The notes: generated by a model from the sequence alone, not told the origin. A DNA stretch of 64,000 bases from an uncultured Prevotella sp. (GCA_905233425.1 CAJOEC010000003.1:1-64000); one strand, 5' to 3'. Positions 34,984 through 44,351 are shown, counted from the first letter of the stretch. Program-made: numbers and translations.

Positions 34984-36309
34984 TTAAAAGAGTTTTCTCA
35001 GGTCTTTCACTCTCACAGCCTTCTTGTCGTCGTTGACGGCGAGTGTGCCCTTCGGCACGAGGCGCACCTTCGGGGTGATGAGTATCTCGTCCTTCAGCAG
35101 GCGGGTGATGGTCTTCTCCAACTGCTGCAAGCGGGCATAGTCGTCGGTGAACATCTGCGTGAGTTCCACCTCGATGGTCATAATGTCGACACAGTCCTTT
35201 GTCTCGATGGTGATGAGGTAGTCGGTGGAGAGTTCCTTGAACTTCAGCAGAATCTTCTCAATCTGTATTGGGAAGATGTTCACGCCCTTGAGGATGATCA
35301 TGTCGTCGGAGCGGCCTTGCAGACGTGCCAGTCGGCGATGGTTGCGTCCGCAGGGGCAGTCGCCGGGCAGTATGCGCGTCAAGTCGCGTGTGCGGTAGCG
35401 CAGCAGCGGCATGGCCTCGCGGTTGATGGTGGTGAGCACCAGCTCGCCCAGCTGTCCGTCGGGCACGGGCTCGAGGGTCACGGGGTCGATGATCTCCACG
35501 ATGAAATAGTCCTCCCAGATGTGCAGTCCGTTCTGCTCAGGGCACTCGAAAGCCACGCCGGGGCCCATCATCTCAGAGATGCCATACGAGTTGTAGGCTT
35601 TCACTCCGAGTGTCTCCTCGATGCGTTTGCGTTGCTCCTCGCTGTGAGGCTCGGCACCGATGCAGAGCACACGCAGCTTAGTGTCGCGGCGAGGGTCGCA
35701 GTCCTCCTCCTTCATCACCTCGAAGATGCGCGAGGCATACGACGGGATGGCGTGTAGCACGGTGGTGCCGAAGTCGCGGATGAACTTGATCTGGCGGGTG
35801 GTGTTGCCCGAAGAGGCGGGCACGGTGAGCATTCCCACGCGCTCGGCTCCATACTGGAATCCCAGTCCGGCGGTGAACATTCCGTAGCCGGCAGAGTTCT
35901 GGAACACGTCCTCAGGACGGCTTCCCACCATCCACAGGCAGCGGGCGACGGCGTTGGCCCACTCGTCGATGTCCTTCTGCGAGTGCAGCACGACAGTCGG
36001 GTTGCCGGTCGTACCGCTCGACGAGTGCAGACGTGTGCACTCTTTAAGAGGCACGCAAGCGAGGCCGAAAGGATAGTTCTCGCGCAGGTCCTCCTTCGTG
36101 GTGAAAGGCAGACGGCGCACGTCGTCGAGCGTCTTGATGTCATCGGGAGTGATGCCCAGCTCGGCGAATTTCTTACGGTAGAACTCAGCGTTCATGCAGT
36201 GGCGCACGGTCTTCTGCAGACGCTCCAACTGGAGAGCCTCAAGCTCAGGGCGACTCATGGTCTCCAACTCAGGGTTGAAATAGGGTGAATACTGATTGTT
36301 TATTTCCAT
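34984..36309 (-). CDS. paaK: Phenylacetate-CoA ligase
   Basis: A 441-residue ANL-superfamily adenylate-forming enzyme activating phenylacetate or a related aryl acid with ATP and CoA. Signatures: L-H-S-S-S-G-T-T-G-N-P-T (P-loop, about residue 95), S-Y-G-I-S-E-M-M-G-P-G (A5), Y-R-T-R-D-L-T-R-I (A7/A8 hinge), and the Lys near the C-terminus (V-P-K-G-T-L). The ATG at 36309 gives the family start M-E-I-N-N-Q-Y-S-P-Y; an in-frame ATG at 36366 adds unrelated residues. Followed by an ACT-domain gene. Confidence 0.94.
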   Translation of the reverse strand: MEINNQYSPYFNPELETMSRPELEALQLERLQKTVRHCMNAEFYRKKFAELGITPDDIKTLDDVRRLPFTTKEDLRENYPFGLACVPLKECTRLHSSSGTTGNPTVVLHSQKDIDEWANAVARCLWMVGSRPEDVFQNSAGYGMFTAGLGFQYGAERVGMLTVPASSGNTTRQIKFIRDFGTTVLHAIPSYASRIFEVMKEEDCDPRRDTKLRVLCIGAEPHSEEQRKRIEETLGVKAYNSYGISEMMGPGVAFECPEQNGLHIWEDYFIVEIIDPVTLEPVPDGQLGELVLTTINREAMPLLRYRTRDLTRILPGDCPCGRNHRRLARLQGRSDDMIILKGVNIFPIQIEKILLKFKELSTDYLITIETKDCVDIMTIEVELTQMFTDDYARLQQLEKTITRLLKDEILITPKVRLVPKGTLAVNDDKKAVRVKDLRKLF

Positions 36310-36379
36310 AAATAAATATTTATTGAATAATATTCCACAGATGAAGCAAACGACATAGTATGTCAATCGCTCTGCGATG

Positions 36380-36410
36380 CAAAGTTAGTCATTATCCGTG
36401 AAACAGCAAT
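36380..36410 (-). promoter_or_regulatory. Promoter of the phenylacetate-CoA ligase gene
   Basis: On the minus strand ATTG (36407-36410), 19 bp, TAACTTTG (36380-36387), 70 bp before the chosen start. Confidence 0.55.
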
Positions 36411-36482
36411 GGAAAGACCTCCTTATTTCATATTTTTTAGCTTTAGGGCAACATGACAAAAGTGTGTTTTCCTGCAATAATC

Positions 36483-36513
36483 TTTGCCGTTTGCAGAAAA
36501 AGTTGTATTTTTG
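36483..36513 (+). promoter_or_regulatory. Promoter of the TIM-barrel/DUF3826 gene
   Basis: TTTG (36483-36486), 19 bp, TATTTTTG (36506-36513), 42 bp before the start at 36556. Confidence 0.7.
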
Positions 36514-36555
36514 CAACGTAAAAACAACATCGTTTCCTATTAACCCCCCAAAAAC

Positions 36556-38061
36556 ATGAATACAACGAATTGGAAGAACCAAAGCAAAAGAATCCTTGTG
36601 GCAACATTATCATTCCTGATGCTGCAGCCATGTCCCTTGGTGGCACAGCAACCAGCAACAAACGATGAGGGCGCAGACCGTCATGTGGGCATCTGCGACT
36701 GGATGGTGCTGAAGCGCCAGAAGCTAGGGCAGTTCGCCCTCGCCCGCCAGTTAGGTGCCGACGGCGTGGAACTCGACATGGGCGGCCTGGGGCAGCGCGA
36801 AACCTTCGACAACAAACTGCGCCAGCCCGACGAGGCCCGCCATTTCCGCCATGTCGCCGACTCATTAGGCATCAGCATCGGGGCTGTGGCCATGAGCGCG
36901 TTCTACGCCCAGGACCTCACGACCCGCGACAACTACATGGCCCTCATCGCCGACTGTTTCGACACCATGGACAGCATGGGCAGCGGCCCCGTGGCATTCC
37001 TCCCCCTCGGAGGCTGCGGCAACGGATGGGCTGCCGACAAGCAGAAACGTGCCGAGGTGGTGAAACGGCTGCACGCCATCGGCGAGGAGGCCCTGCGCCG
37101 GGGAAAGCGCGTGGGCATAGACACCCAGCTCGACGCCAAGGGGAACATCAGACTGCTCAAGGAGATAAAGAGCCAGGGCATCGCCATATTCTACAAGCTG
37201 CAGACGGCCGTGGAAAACGGATGGGACGTTTGTGCCGACATGCGCAGACTTGGGGCAGCGAACATCTGCGCCATACACGCCACAAACACCGACGGACAAT
37301 GGCTGCAGAACGACAAGGCGACAGACATGCGGGCGGTAAACCAGACGCTCGACGACATGGGATGGAAAGGGTGGCTCTTCGTAGAGCGCAGCCGCGACAC
37401 CACGATGGTGAGGAACGTGAAGATGAACTACGGGGCAAACGTGCACTACCTCAAAGAGGTCTTCGGTCTCAGCTACCCTGCGCCGACCGTGGCCCTCGAC
37501 AGCGCAGGAAGGCCACGCGACTATGTTGAGACCATCGTACAGCGCTCGCAGAAAGTCACCGACAAACTGGGCATCACATACACCGTGGAAGGCCGAAACG
37601 TTCTCAACATCGTGGCCAACCGTTATTTCAAGCTTAACGACATCTATGCCGAGCGCGACTCACTGAAGAAAAATGGTGAAAAGGAGAAGGCCGAGGCACT
37701 GGCCGACTCGCGCCTCTACCGCTCGCATTTCGCCCTCGAGGCCGACCTCGCCATGTATCTCACACCCGAGGAAATAGAGACCGTGAAAGACGTGATGACC
37801 TTCAACGTGGTACAAGTCACCTACGACGCGCAGCTCGACATGATACCAACACTCAAGGACGAGGAGAAACGCCAGATCATGGCATGGCTGAAAGAGGCAC
37901 GCGAACTGGCCATCGACGCCGAGAGTTCAAAGAAGAAGCACGAGGTGTTCGGGAAATACAAGGGCCGCATAAACAACTACCTCTCACGCAGAGGCTACGA
38001 CCTGACAAAGGAGCGCGAGGCATGGTACGAGCGGGTGAAAGCACGCGGAGGGAAACTATAA
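36556..38061 (+). CDS. Exported sugar phosphate isomerase/epimerase-like TIM barrel fused to DUF3826
   Basis: A 501-residue protein. The leader R-I-L-V-A-T-L-S-F-L-M-L-Q...V-A-Q predicts export. Residues about 40-300 form an AP-endonuclease-2-type TIM barrel (C-D-W-M-V-L-K, A-D-G-V-E-L-D, I-C-A-I-H-A-T-N-T-D, F-V-E-R-S-R); residues about 320-495 match DUF3826 (Q-R-S-Q-K-V-T-D-K-L-G-I through R-R-G-Y-D-L-T-K-E-R-E-A-W). The two domains are usually separate genes. A role in carbohydrate turnover is likely, but substrate and reaction are unknown. Confidence 0.85.
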   Translation: MNTTNWKNQSKRILVATLSFLMLQPCPLVAQQPATNDEGADRHVGICDWMVLKRQKLGQFALARQLGADGVELDMGGLGQRETFDNKLRQPDEARHFRHVADSLGISIGAVAMSAFYAQDLTTRDNYMALIADCFDTMDSMGSGPVAFLPLGGCGNGWAADKQKRAEVVKRLHAIGEEALRRGKRVGIDTQLDAKGNIRLLKEIKSQGIAIFYKLQTAVENGWDVCADMRRLGAANICAIHATNTDGQWLQNDKATDMRAVNQTLDDMGWKGWLFVERSRDTTMVRNVKMNYGANVHYLKEVFGLSYPAPTVALDSAGRPRDYVETIVQRSQKVTDKLGITYTVEGRNVLNIVANRYFKLNDIYAERDSLKKNGEKEKAEALADSRLYRSHFALEADLAMYLTPEEIETVKDVMTFNVVQVTYDAQLDMIPTLKDEEKRQIMAWLKEARELAIDAESSKKKHEVFGKYKGRINNYLSRRGYDLTKEREAWYERVKARGGKL

Positions 38062-38065
38062 CTAA

Positions 38066-38107
38066 TAGTGAATAGTTTATAGTGAATAGTTTATAGTGAA
38101 TAGTTAT
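38066..38107. repeat. Three tandem 14-bp repeats between convergent genes
   Basis: TAGTGAATAGTTTA occurs at 38066 and 38080, with a third, partly altered unit at 38094. It fills the short gap before the mutL stop. Confidence 0.85.
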
Positions 38108-38117
38108 GAGACCCCTT

Positions 38118-39962
38118 CTACTGGTCTTTCATCAGCTGGTCGATGTCGTGCTGCGGAAGTATGGCGATGATGGTGTGTCCGTCGGGGGTGTAGTTCACGT
38201 TTGAACACACGAACAGCTCGTTCACCACACGCTCCATCTCGTCGTTTGTCAGCACCTGCCCGTAGGGTATCGCAGCCTGGCGTGCCATGGAAAGGGCCAC
38301 GGTCTCCTGAAGCGACGCCGACGACTGCACGGCAGCGGCGGCATCGGCAACAATGTTGCGGACGAGCGCCACAGGGTCGAGGCCGTCGAGACCGGCGGGA
38401 ACGCCGCTGACGGCATAACTGCCGCCACCCAGGTCGCTGACCTCGAAGCCCATGGCCGCAAGCTGTGGCAGCGACTGCTGCATCACGACATTCTCCGAGG
38501 GCGAAAACTCAATCATCTCAGGGAAGAGCACACGCTGGGTGTGCGGAGCGTTGTGGGCGTCGCGGGCCATGTAGCGGTCGTAGCGTATCCTGAGGTCGGC
38601 GCGGTGCTGGTCGATAATCATAAGGCCCGACTTCACGGCTGTCATGATGTAGCGGCCCTTATACTGGTAGTGGGCGGGCGACTTGTCGGCCAGCGGCGGC
38701 TCCTCTTCGGGGAAGAGAGGCTGGGGGTCAGGCTCGCCGCCCCGTGCAAGGGCTGCATCGTAGAGGGTCTGCCAGTCGGAAGATGACTTGCGGCGGCTGT
38801 CAGACCCGTATGGCTTGCTGTCCCCAGAGTCCACGGTTCCCCCGGCACTCCCCGCAAAGGGATTGTAGCCTGGGTTGTAAGTGACTCGCGGCATGGCGAC
38901 ATTGTCGCGCTGCGGGTCGAAGGGCGGGATGTCGGGGCGGCCCTCGGTGTCGAAGTCAATAGAGGGAATCTCGCAGAAGCGCCCTATGGCATCCTTCACG
39001 GCAGCGGTCAGAATCTGCCAGATGGCCTGCTCGTTCTCAAACTTTATCTCAGTCTTCGTAGGGTGGATGTTCACGTCGATGTCGGCGGGGCTGACGTCGA
39101 AATATATGAAATATGGCACCTGCATACCCTCGGCCACCAGCCTCTCGAAAGCGTTTGCCACCGCCTTGTGGAAATAGGGATGGCGCATGAATCGGCCATT
39201 GACGAAGAAATAGGTCGCCGCCCCCTTCTTGCGTGCCGCCTCGGGCTTCCCCACGAACCCGCTGATGCGGCAAAAGGCGGTGTCCACGCCGACGGGCAGC
39301 AGTTCCTGGCCGAGCTTCCTGCCGAAAACGTCGTTGATGCGCTGCCGCAGATTGCCCTGCCGCAGATTCATCAGTTCCTGGCCGTTGCTGAAGAGCGAGA
39401 AGGCAACACCAGGATATACGAGCACTATGCGCTCGAAGGCCTGCAGGATGTTGTTCAGCTCGGTGGCGTTGCTCTTGAGGAACTTCCGGCGGGCGGGGAC
39501 GTTGAAGAAAAGGTTCTCAACCTTGAAATTGCTTCCCACGGGACAGGCCACAGGCTCCTGCCCCGTCACCTTCGACCCTTGCAGGGTCAGCCGCGTGCCA
39601 ATGTCGTCGGAGGCCATGCGCGTGGTAAGCTCCACCTGGGCCACGGCGGCTATCGACGGCAGCGCCTCGCCACGGAACCCCATGGTGGTCAGCGCGAAGA
39701 GGTCGTCGGCATGGCGTATCTTCGACGTGGCATGACGCTCGAAGGCCAGACGGGCGTCGGTCTCCGACATTCCGCAGCCGTCGTCTATCACCTGAATAGT
39801 GGTGCGCCCCGCGTCGACAACCACCACACGCACACTCCCCGCCCCGGCGTCGATGGCGTTCTCCACCAGCTCCTTGACCACCGATGCCGGGCGTTGTATC
39901 ACCTCGCCGGCGGCAATCTGGTTGGCCACACTGTCGGGCAGCAACTGAATGATGTCTGACAT
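38118..39962 (-). CDS. mutL: DNA mismatch repair protein MutL
   Basis: A 614-residue GHKL ATPase linking mismatch recognition by MutS to strand removal. N-terminal motifs: [26 protein letters not shown] (about 25-105), then the transducer domain with H-P-T-K-T-E (about 300). A low-complexity linker (about 345-425) leads to the C-terminal dimerisation domain. The DQHA(x)2E(x)4E endonuclease metal motif reads D-Q-H-R-A-D-L-R, so a nicking activity is doubtful. It lies 34 bp downstream of the ECF sigma gene and may be cotranscribed. Confidence 0.97.
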   Translation of the reverse strand: MSDIIQLLPDSVANQIAAGEVIQRPASVVKELVENAIDAGAGSVRVVVVDAGRTTIQVIDDGCGMSETDARLAFERHATSKIRHADDLFALTTMGFRGEALPSIAAVAQVELTTRMASDDIGTRLTLQGSKVTGQEPVACPVGSNFKVENLFFNVPARRKFLKSNATELNNILQAFERIVLVYPGVAFSLFSNGQELMNLRQGNLRQRINDVFGRKLGQELLPVGVDTAFCRISGFVGKPEAARKKGAATYFFVNGRFMRHPYFHKAVANAFERLVAEGMQVPYFIYFDVSPADIDVNIHPTKTEIKFENEQAIWQILTAAVKDAIGRFCEIPSIDFDTEGRPDIPPFDPQRDNVAMPRVTYNPGYNPFAGSAGGTVDSGDSKPYGSDSRRKSSSDWQTLYDAALARGGEPDPQPLFPEEEPPLADKSPAHYQYKGRYIMTAVKSGLMIIDQHRADLRIRYDRYMARDAHNAPHTQRVLFPEMIEFSPSENVVMQQSLPQLAAMGFEVSDLGGGSYAVSGVPAGLDGLDPVALVRNIVADAAAAVQSSASLQETVALSMARQAAIPYGQVLTNDEMERVVNELFVCSNVNYTPDGHTIIAILPQHDIDQLMKDQ

Positions 39963-39996
39963 GGCAGGGGAGCAATCACTAATTACTCATTATTAA

Positions 39997-40599
39997 TTAA
40001 TAATTATTGAGTGCCAGCTCAATCTGGTGTTTCTTCGCCATGTGGCGCATGTTGATAAGGGCGTAGCGCATGCGGCCCAGCGAAGTGTTGATGCTCACCC
40101 CGGTAAGCTCGGCAATCTCCTTGAACGACAGCTGCTGGTAGAAGCGCATGTAGACAACCTCGCGCTGCGGTGCAGGCAGGGCCTCCATCATCTTCTTCAC
40201 GTCGCGCAGCACCTGCTCGTTCACCATCTCCGACTCGTGGTCGATGTCGAGCACCGAAGCCCCCTGGATGTTCTCCAGGTTGTTGTCTTCGTTTGGCTCC
40301 ACAAGATGACGGCCCTGCTGCATGCGGTACCAGTCCATGATGCAGTTGTGGGCAATGCGGGTGAGCCAGAACAGGAACTTGCCCGAATCGGTGTACTGCC
40401 CGTTCTGCAGCTTACAGATAACCTTGACGAAGGTCTCCTGGAAGATGTCGTCGGCAAGGTCGTGGTCACGAACCACAAACATGATGTAGGTGAACAGTTT
40501 CGACTGCGTACGTTCCAGCAACTCGTCGAAAGCGTCATTATTGCCTTTTACATAAAGCATGGCCAACTGTTCGTCGGTCAGTTCTTCAAATCTTTTCAT
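39997..40599 (-). CDS. ECF-type RNA polymerase sigma factor
   Basis: A 200-residue sigma-70 family protein. Region 2 (about 25-95) includes R-D-H-D-L-A-D-D-I-F-Q-E-T-F and F-L-F-W-L-T-R-I-A-H-N; region 4 (about 135-190) has L-P-A-P-Q-R-E-V-V-Y-M-R-F and the HTH S-F-K-E-I-A-E-L-T-G-V-S-I-N-T-S-L-G-R-M-R-Y-A. No anti-sigma gene is adjacent, so how it is controlled is not visible. Its regulon is unknown. Confidence 0.94.
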   Translation of the reverse strand: MKRFEELTDEQLAMLYVKGNNDAFDELLERTQSKLFTYIMFVVRDHDLADDIFQETFVKVICKLQNGQYTDSGKFLFWLTRIAHNCIMDWYRMQQGRHLVEPNEDNNLENIQGASVLDIDHESEMVNEQVLRDVKKMMEALPAPQREVVYMRFYQQLSFKEIAELTGVSINTSLGRMRYALINMRHMAKKHQIELALNNY

Positions 40600-40688
40600 T
40601 TCGTTTTACTTTTTTTCGAGAAGTAAAATCTGTTCCGATAGGCAATAATGTTTTGTTTTTGGGGTTATTGTTTTGGGGTTATCGGCTG

Positions 40689-40720
40689 CAAAAGTAAGAC
40701 AAAAATCTGTAACAACCAAA
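40689..40720 (-). promoter_or_regulatory. Promoter of the ECF sigma factor gene
   Basis: On the minus strand TTTG (40717-40720), 20 bp, TACTTTTG (40689-40696), 90 bp before the start. Confidence 0.7.
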
Positions 40721-40760
40721 TTTTTGGCCGATTTTTTTGCGTGCCGACCGCAATTTTCGG

Positions 40761-41180
40761 TCATTTTCTGCGTTTCAGCTGCAAAACGGGGGGCAGTTTC
40801 TGCCATTTGTTCTTCAACGGCACCTTCATCACCGACCCCGACTTGTGTTTCAGCACGGCGGTCGAGTCGCCCGTCCAAGCCAGCTCAGCCGTGAGGTCCT
40901 CGCTGCCGTAGTCGTTGCTCATCACCAGCCTCGCCTTCCTGCCGTCGATGTCGGCGTCGACAATAAGCCAGCAGTAGCTCGTGCCGTCGCGCCGCAGATA
41001 GCCCGCCACCTGTCCGAACAGCTCCTGGCCGGGCACGGTGATGTCCTGCTCGTAGAGGTTGATGTGCAATGCCACCTCATACTCGTCGTTATAGAGAATA
41101 CCACGGAACGGCTGCTCAGCAGTCTGTGCCGACGACCACAGGCCGAAGGCAAGGAAAAGTAGGATAATTGTCTGTCTCAT
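40761..41180 (-). CDS. Small exported protein of unknown function
   Basis: A 139-residue protein with a signal peptide (R-Q-T-I-I-L-L-F-L-A-F-G-L-W-S-S-A-Q). The mature part is beta-rich (G-I-L-Y-N-D-E-Y-E-V-A-L-H-I-N-L-Y, G-Y-L-R-R-D-G-T-S-Y-C-W-L-I-V-D-A-D-I-D-G-R-K-A-R-L) and ends in a basic tail. I do not recognise a family. It has its own promoter and lies upstream of the ECF sigma gene, whose promoter overlaps its 3' flank. Confidence 0.8.
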   Translation of the reverse strand: MRQTIILLFLAFGLWSSAQTAEQPFRGILYNDEYEVALHINLYEQDITVPGQELFGQVAGYLRRDGTSYCWLIVDADIDGRKARLVMSNDYGSEDLTAELAWTGDSTAVLKHKSGSVMKVPLKNKWQKLPPVLQLKRRK

Positions 41181-41204
41181 GTCGATTCTTTAGGGTTGCG
41201 GCTG

Positions 41205-41236
41205 CAAAAATAGCCCTTTTCCGTGAAACGGCCAAG
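41205..41236 (-). promoter_or_regulatory. Promoter of the small exported protein gene
   Basis: On the minus strand CTTG (41233-41236), 20 bp, TATTTTTG (41205-41212). Confidence 0.6.
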
Positions 41237-41293
41237 GAAATTATCATTACTTAGTTCTTAATCAATAGTTTGTTCTATTTCTTTAACATAATA

Positions 41294-41325
41294 TTTGGCG
41301 GTTTGCGTGAAAATGCGTAACTTTG
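41294..41325 (+). promoter_or_regulatory. Promoter of the HU-like gene
   Basis: TTTG (41294-41297), 20 bp, TAACTTTG (41318-41325), 19 bp before the ATG at 41345. Confidence 0.8.
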
Positions 41326-41344
41326 CAGCCCGTACAGAAAGATT

Positions 41345-41968
41345 ATGGCACGCAAGGAAGACGGAATGCAGTTTGAGATTCACCCCGCTCCGCTGAAAGA
41401 CGAGCAGGGAAACAACTATGTATATGTACGCCCACACTGTTGGACCCACCGCACTATGGAGGACATCGACGCCTACTGCGCCCAGCACTACGCCATGCGC
41501 CCAGGAGAGATGACGAGGGCGCTGACGGTGTTCCGCCAGATGTCGAAGGTATGGCTGGCATGGGGCGACCGCCTCACCACGCCCATAGGCACCTTCGCTC
41601 CAAAGCTGGGTCTGCGCAGCCCAAAGACCATGGCCGACCGCGTCGGCGGCGACGACGTGGAACTGCAGAGCATAGAGTTTCAGCCCCTGAAGGAATATGT
41701 GGAGGAGGTGGACGAGATGGCCAACGGATTCCGGCCTTACGAGTATCAGTTCCCTGCGGATATTCTGAACAATAAGGACAACTTGGAGCACGCCCTGCGA
41801 CAATCGATTGAAGCCAACGGCGGCTACTCTACTGTCCACACGTTCCAGATGTTCAGCCACCTGAGCAAGCACACGGCCCGCAAGACGCTCGACCGGTGGT
41901 GTGAGGAGCCACGTCCCCGCCTCATGCGCACAAAGATGGGCAACATGTTCATCTATACAGAGGTGTAG
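41345..41968 (+). CDS. HU-like DNA-binding protein with C-terminal extension
   Basis: A 207-residue protein. Residues about 5-120 fit the Bacteroidales HU/HIG-type module: a first strand F-E-I-H-P-A-P, the Y-V-Y-V-R-P-H-C-W-T-H-R-T-M-E-D-I turn, a helix pair that includes A-L-T-V-F-R-Q-M-S-K-V-W-L-A-W-G-D, and the strand P-I-G-T-F-A-P-K-L-G. Residues about 135-205 hold a second helical domain resembling a DNA-binding helix bundle (S-K-H-T-A-R-K-T-L-D-R-W). Likely a nucleoid-type or regulatory DNA-binding protein; it lies just outside the repeat-flanked cassette. Confidence 0.75.
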   Translation: MARKEDGMQFEIHPAPLKDEQGNNYVYVRPHCWTHRTMEDIDAYCAQHYAMRPGEMTRALTVFRQMSKVWLAWGDRLTTPIGTFAPKLGLRSPKTMADRVGGDDVELQSIEFQPLKEYVEEVDEMANGFRPYEYQFPADILNNKDNLEHALRQSIEANGGYSTVHTFQMFSHLSKHTARKTLDRWCEEPRPRLMRTKMGNMFIYTEV

Positions 41969-42024
41969 CCTGCGTGCCAATTTCTTTATACATGAAAAAT
42001 CATTACGACAAATTCTGCTTGTAG

Positions 42025-42183
42025 GCGAACAACCGACCGTCTCCAAGCGAACAATCGTCTGCCTCTAAGCGAACGAACGTCTGCTTCTAAGCGTCGGTTG
42101 AGTTTGCCCGCACAATTGTACCACAGCCCCCGTAGCACTGTACCGCTTTGCCCGCACCATTGTACCAGCTATAACGGCTTTTC
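42025..42183. repeat. Two consecutive arrays with 22-bp period before the cassette
   Basis: Array 1: GCGAAC starts at 42025, 42047 and 42069 (units such as GCGAACAATCGTCTGCCTCT), with a partial unit at 42091. Array 2: GTACC at 42118, 42140 and 42162, within TTGCCCGCACnATTGTACCA-type units. Array 2 is also the start of the long direct repeat. The wider region 41969-42658 holds no credible gene; an imperfect hairpin with CCGTCGCA arms lies at 42511-42555. Confidence 0.85.
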
Positions 42184-42383
42184 GTGAAATCAATAACCGC
42201 TATTCGCAAAAGACAGGCTCGTTTTTCACTTATCTTCAAAATATTTCTCACTTTTTTCTCATTAGAGCATCGAAATATAAAAAAAAGTTGTAATTTTGCA
42301 TCGTCAATTCACAGCCTAAGGGCTTGTGGAGAGACAACGACATATTGAAAAGCGTCATTGATGCTTTGTTTTGATGTTTGAAC
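42118..42383. repeat. Long direct repeat flanking the cassette, left copy
   Basis: These 266 bp recur at 53780-54047 in the same orientation with only scattered mismatches and one-base length changes. The repeat includes two 22-bp-type units, an AT-rich stretch with a TAATTTTG -7-like box (42290-42297), and a short hairpin CAGCCTAAGGGCTTGTG. The left copy reads towards the first cassette gene, so it may also be its promoter and leader. Confidence 0.92.
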
Positions 42384-42658
42384 GTCAGAAGATCAAACCT
42401 GTACCCAAAGACAAATGCAGAAGTGACAATTGGAGATAAGACCCAAAAACCTCAAATTATTTATAGAACATGCCAATATCTTCAAATGATTTTGTTATTC
42501 AGAAGGCCGTCGCATCCAGGGTCGCCATATCCTCTACGGCTTCTGCGACGGTGTCAGAAAAGAGCGAGATTTTTGCAGAACAATTGCAACTTCCTTTTTG
42601 AGCATCGTCTTTTGGGGGTGTTCTTCAATAACTAACAAACAATTAGAAACTTGAAATT

Positions 42659-43909
42659 ATGAATGTACTGTTTGTTACAAAAACCACTAACTACATTGTT
42701 GAGAAACTCCAGGAAACGGAAAACGTGAACTTGGAAGTAATAGACTGTTCCCTGATGTCTATGCCAGAGTCAGGACACGAGGAGCCCGGCGAGGAAACCT
42801 GTAGGGAAGCTGTGCTTGCGAAAATCAGGCACATCCTCGATAAGGGAGAAACAGATGCCCTCGCAGTCTACGACTGTCCGCTCGTCACTACCAACGACCT
42901 TATCTCCATGTCATGCAAGGAGTCGTTTCTCATCCGCCCCCAGGCTGACCATGTTGCGCTGCTGAAGCTGAACGATAGGCACGACGCCATGAAAACCGTA
43001 GTCGAACACGACGTTGACATAATAAACAAGCCTGGAAGCTGGCTCTACAACGAAGCCGTAGAATTCTGGTCGTGGATAGTGCTTGACGTCTTCATGCTTA
43101 AGACCGAGCACAATCTGTATTACGAGGTGATGTACAAATGGCCGCTGGGCCAGAAAATGCTATGGTCGAAGAGTGGGAAAGACATGGGTGATGTAAATAG
43201 GTTTCTGGAGAAAGGGCAATACGAGCGCGCATTGGCACTGGCCCTGCGAACGAAGAAGCTGGTTGAAGCGGTATACGACGTGACGGTCGACGTAGACCCT
43301 TTCAGTAGATATGATTATGAAAACCACAGCGGTATAAATCGTGTCCTCGGGCGTATTCATTATAAAATGGGAGAACCCGACAAGGCCAAGCCTTACATAG
43401 AGAGAAGTACAGAACTGCAGACAAAGCTGGCAGACTTTTATGAGTCTCAACGCAAATACCCTTTGGCATACGGCAATTATGTTCTTATCTTGTATACTGC
43501 CTTCTGCACGTATGGGAAAGAAAGTGAAGCTGCTGCACAGGCACATTGCGTCCTCGCAAGATTTCGGCTGAGATGGGAAAAGTATTCCGAAGCGAAAGAA
43601 GATGCAAGCAATGCCCACAACGTCGCCAAGCAGATATACGGAGAGGTACACCCCTTCTTCATTCAAACGCTCAATCTCTTATGCAAGGCAAGTATATGTC
43701 TGGAAGAATATGATAATGCCCTGACCTATGCCCACGAGCTCCTTGACCTCTGTCAGGCTCTCTGTACGAAAAACAGCCCGGCCGAGAAGTGGCCGGACAG
43801 CCTTCTACAATATGAACTCTGCCTGAAGACACTCACACCCGACAACAAGCAGGGCTTCGAGCAGTTGGCTGCGCTCGCAGAAACGCTTGATTTTTCCTTT
43901 CCTGAGTAA
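42659..43909 (+). CDS. TPR protein with unrecognised N-terminal domain
   Basis: A 416-residue, probably cytoplasmic protein. Residues 1-130 read as an alternating strand/helix domain (M-N-V-L-F-V-T-K-T-T-N-Y-I-V-E-K-L, then A-L-A-V-Y-D-C-P-L-V), which could be Rossmann-like; I do not recognise it. Residues about 190-400 hold helical pairs of the tetratricopeptide type (I-N-R-V-L-G-R-I-H-Y-K-M-G-E-P-D-K-A-K-P; L-C-K-A-S-I-C-L-E-E-Y-D-N-A-L). TPRs serve protein contacts, often as sensor or adaptor parts of STAND-type systems. First gene of the cassette, 443 bp before the giant NTPase gene. No transmembrane segment. Confidence 0.75.
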   Translation: MNVLFVTKTTNYIVEKLQETENVNLEVIDCSLMSMPESGHEEPGEETCREAVLAKIRHILDKGETDALAVYDCPLVTTNDLISMSCKESFLIRPQADHVALLKLNDRHDAMKTVVEHDVDIINKPGSWLYNEAVEFWSWIVLDVFMLKTEHNLYYEVMYKWPLGQKMLWSKSGKDMGDVNRFLEKGQYERALALALRTKKLVEAVYDVTVDVDPFSRYDYENHSGINRVLGRIHYKMGEPDKAKPYIERSTELQTKLADFYESQRKYPLAYGNYVLILYTAFCTYGKESEAAAQAHCVLARFRLRWEKYSEAKEDASNAHNVAKQIYGEVHPFFIQTLNLLCKASICLEEYDNALTYAHELLDLCQALCTKNSPAEKWPDSLLQYELCLKTLTPDNKQGFEQLAALAETLDFSFPE

Positions 43910-44106
43910 TTTGCAGGCAAAGATTTATAATTCTGAATATGATTTATTCCCTGAGATACACCTATGATTATAGAAAATGTATACCAAGACTTACAAAAAT
44001 CACATTTGGAAAATATAATATATGATGGAAAAGATGTTGAAAGTTTTTGAGCAAGGAGGAGTATACGTGACAGCCGTCGATCCTGCAAAAAGCACACGCA
44101 GACCGA

Positions 44107-44205
44107 ATGGAATTCTTGTGGACAGTTCTTATAGGCGTAACAATAGCTTTTGCTTTAAATATAGCAGTACAGCTGGTATTGAAGTGGCGTAAACTGAAAA
44201 TGTGA
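44107..44205 (+). CDS. Possible 32-residue single-TM peptide
   Basis: ATG at 44107 encodes M-E-F-L-W-T-V-L-I-G-V-T-I-A-F-A-L-N-I-A then V-Q-L-V-L-K-W-R-K-L-K-M: a clean membrane helix with a basic C-terminal end. The frame is open about 11 codons further upstream. A good Shine-Dalgarno (AGGAGG, 44054-44059) precedes a GTG at 44067 in another frame, so this may be the end of a frameshifted small gene. Apart from a 28-codon frame at 43964-44050, nothing else is seen in the AT-rich stretch 43910-44351. Confidence 0.35.
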   Translation: MEFLWTVLIGVTIAFALNIAVQLVLKWRKLKM

Positions 44206-44351
44206 AACAGAAAAAAGAACAGTCTATTTGTCTTTTGATCTATGTGTTATTATTCGATCTACATGTTTTGTTGCTAACAGATGAATGAGTTAATAACAGA
44301 ACAATCCCTTCTTATAATTTATTTAAGATTTTTTTATAGAGATTATCCGTT

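Noticed and set aside
42378..42635. 85-codon open frame before the first cassette gene
   Set aside because: It begins in the direct repeat, has no family features or coding character, and includes an imperfect hairpin; more likely leader.
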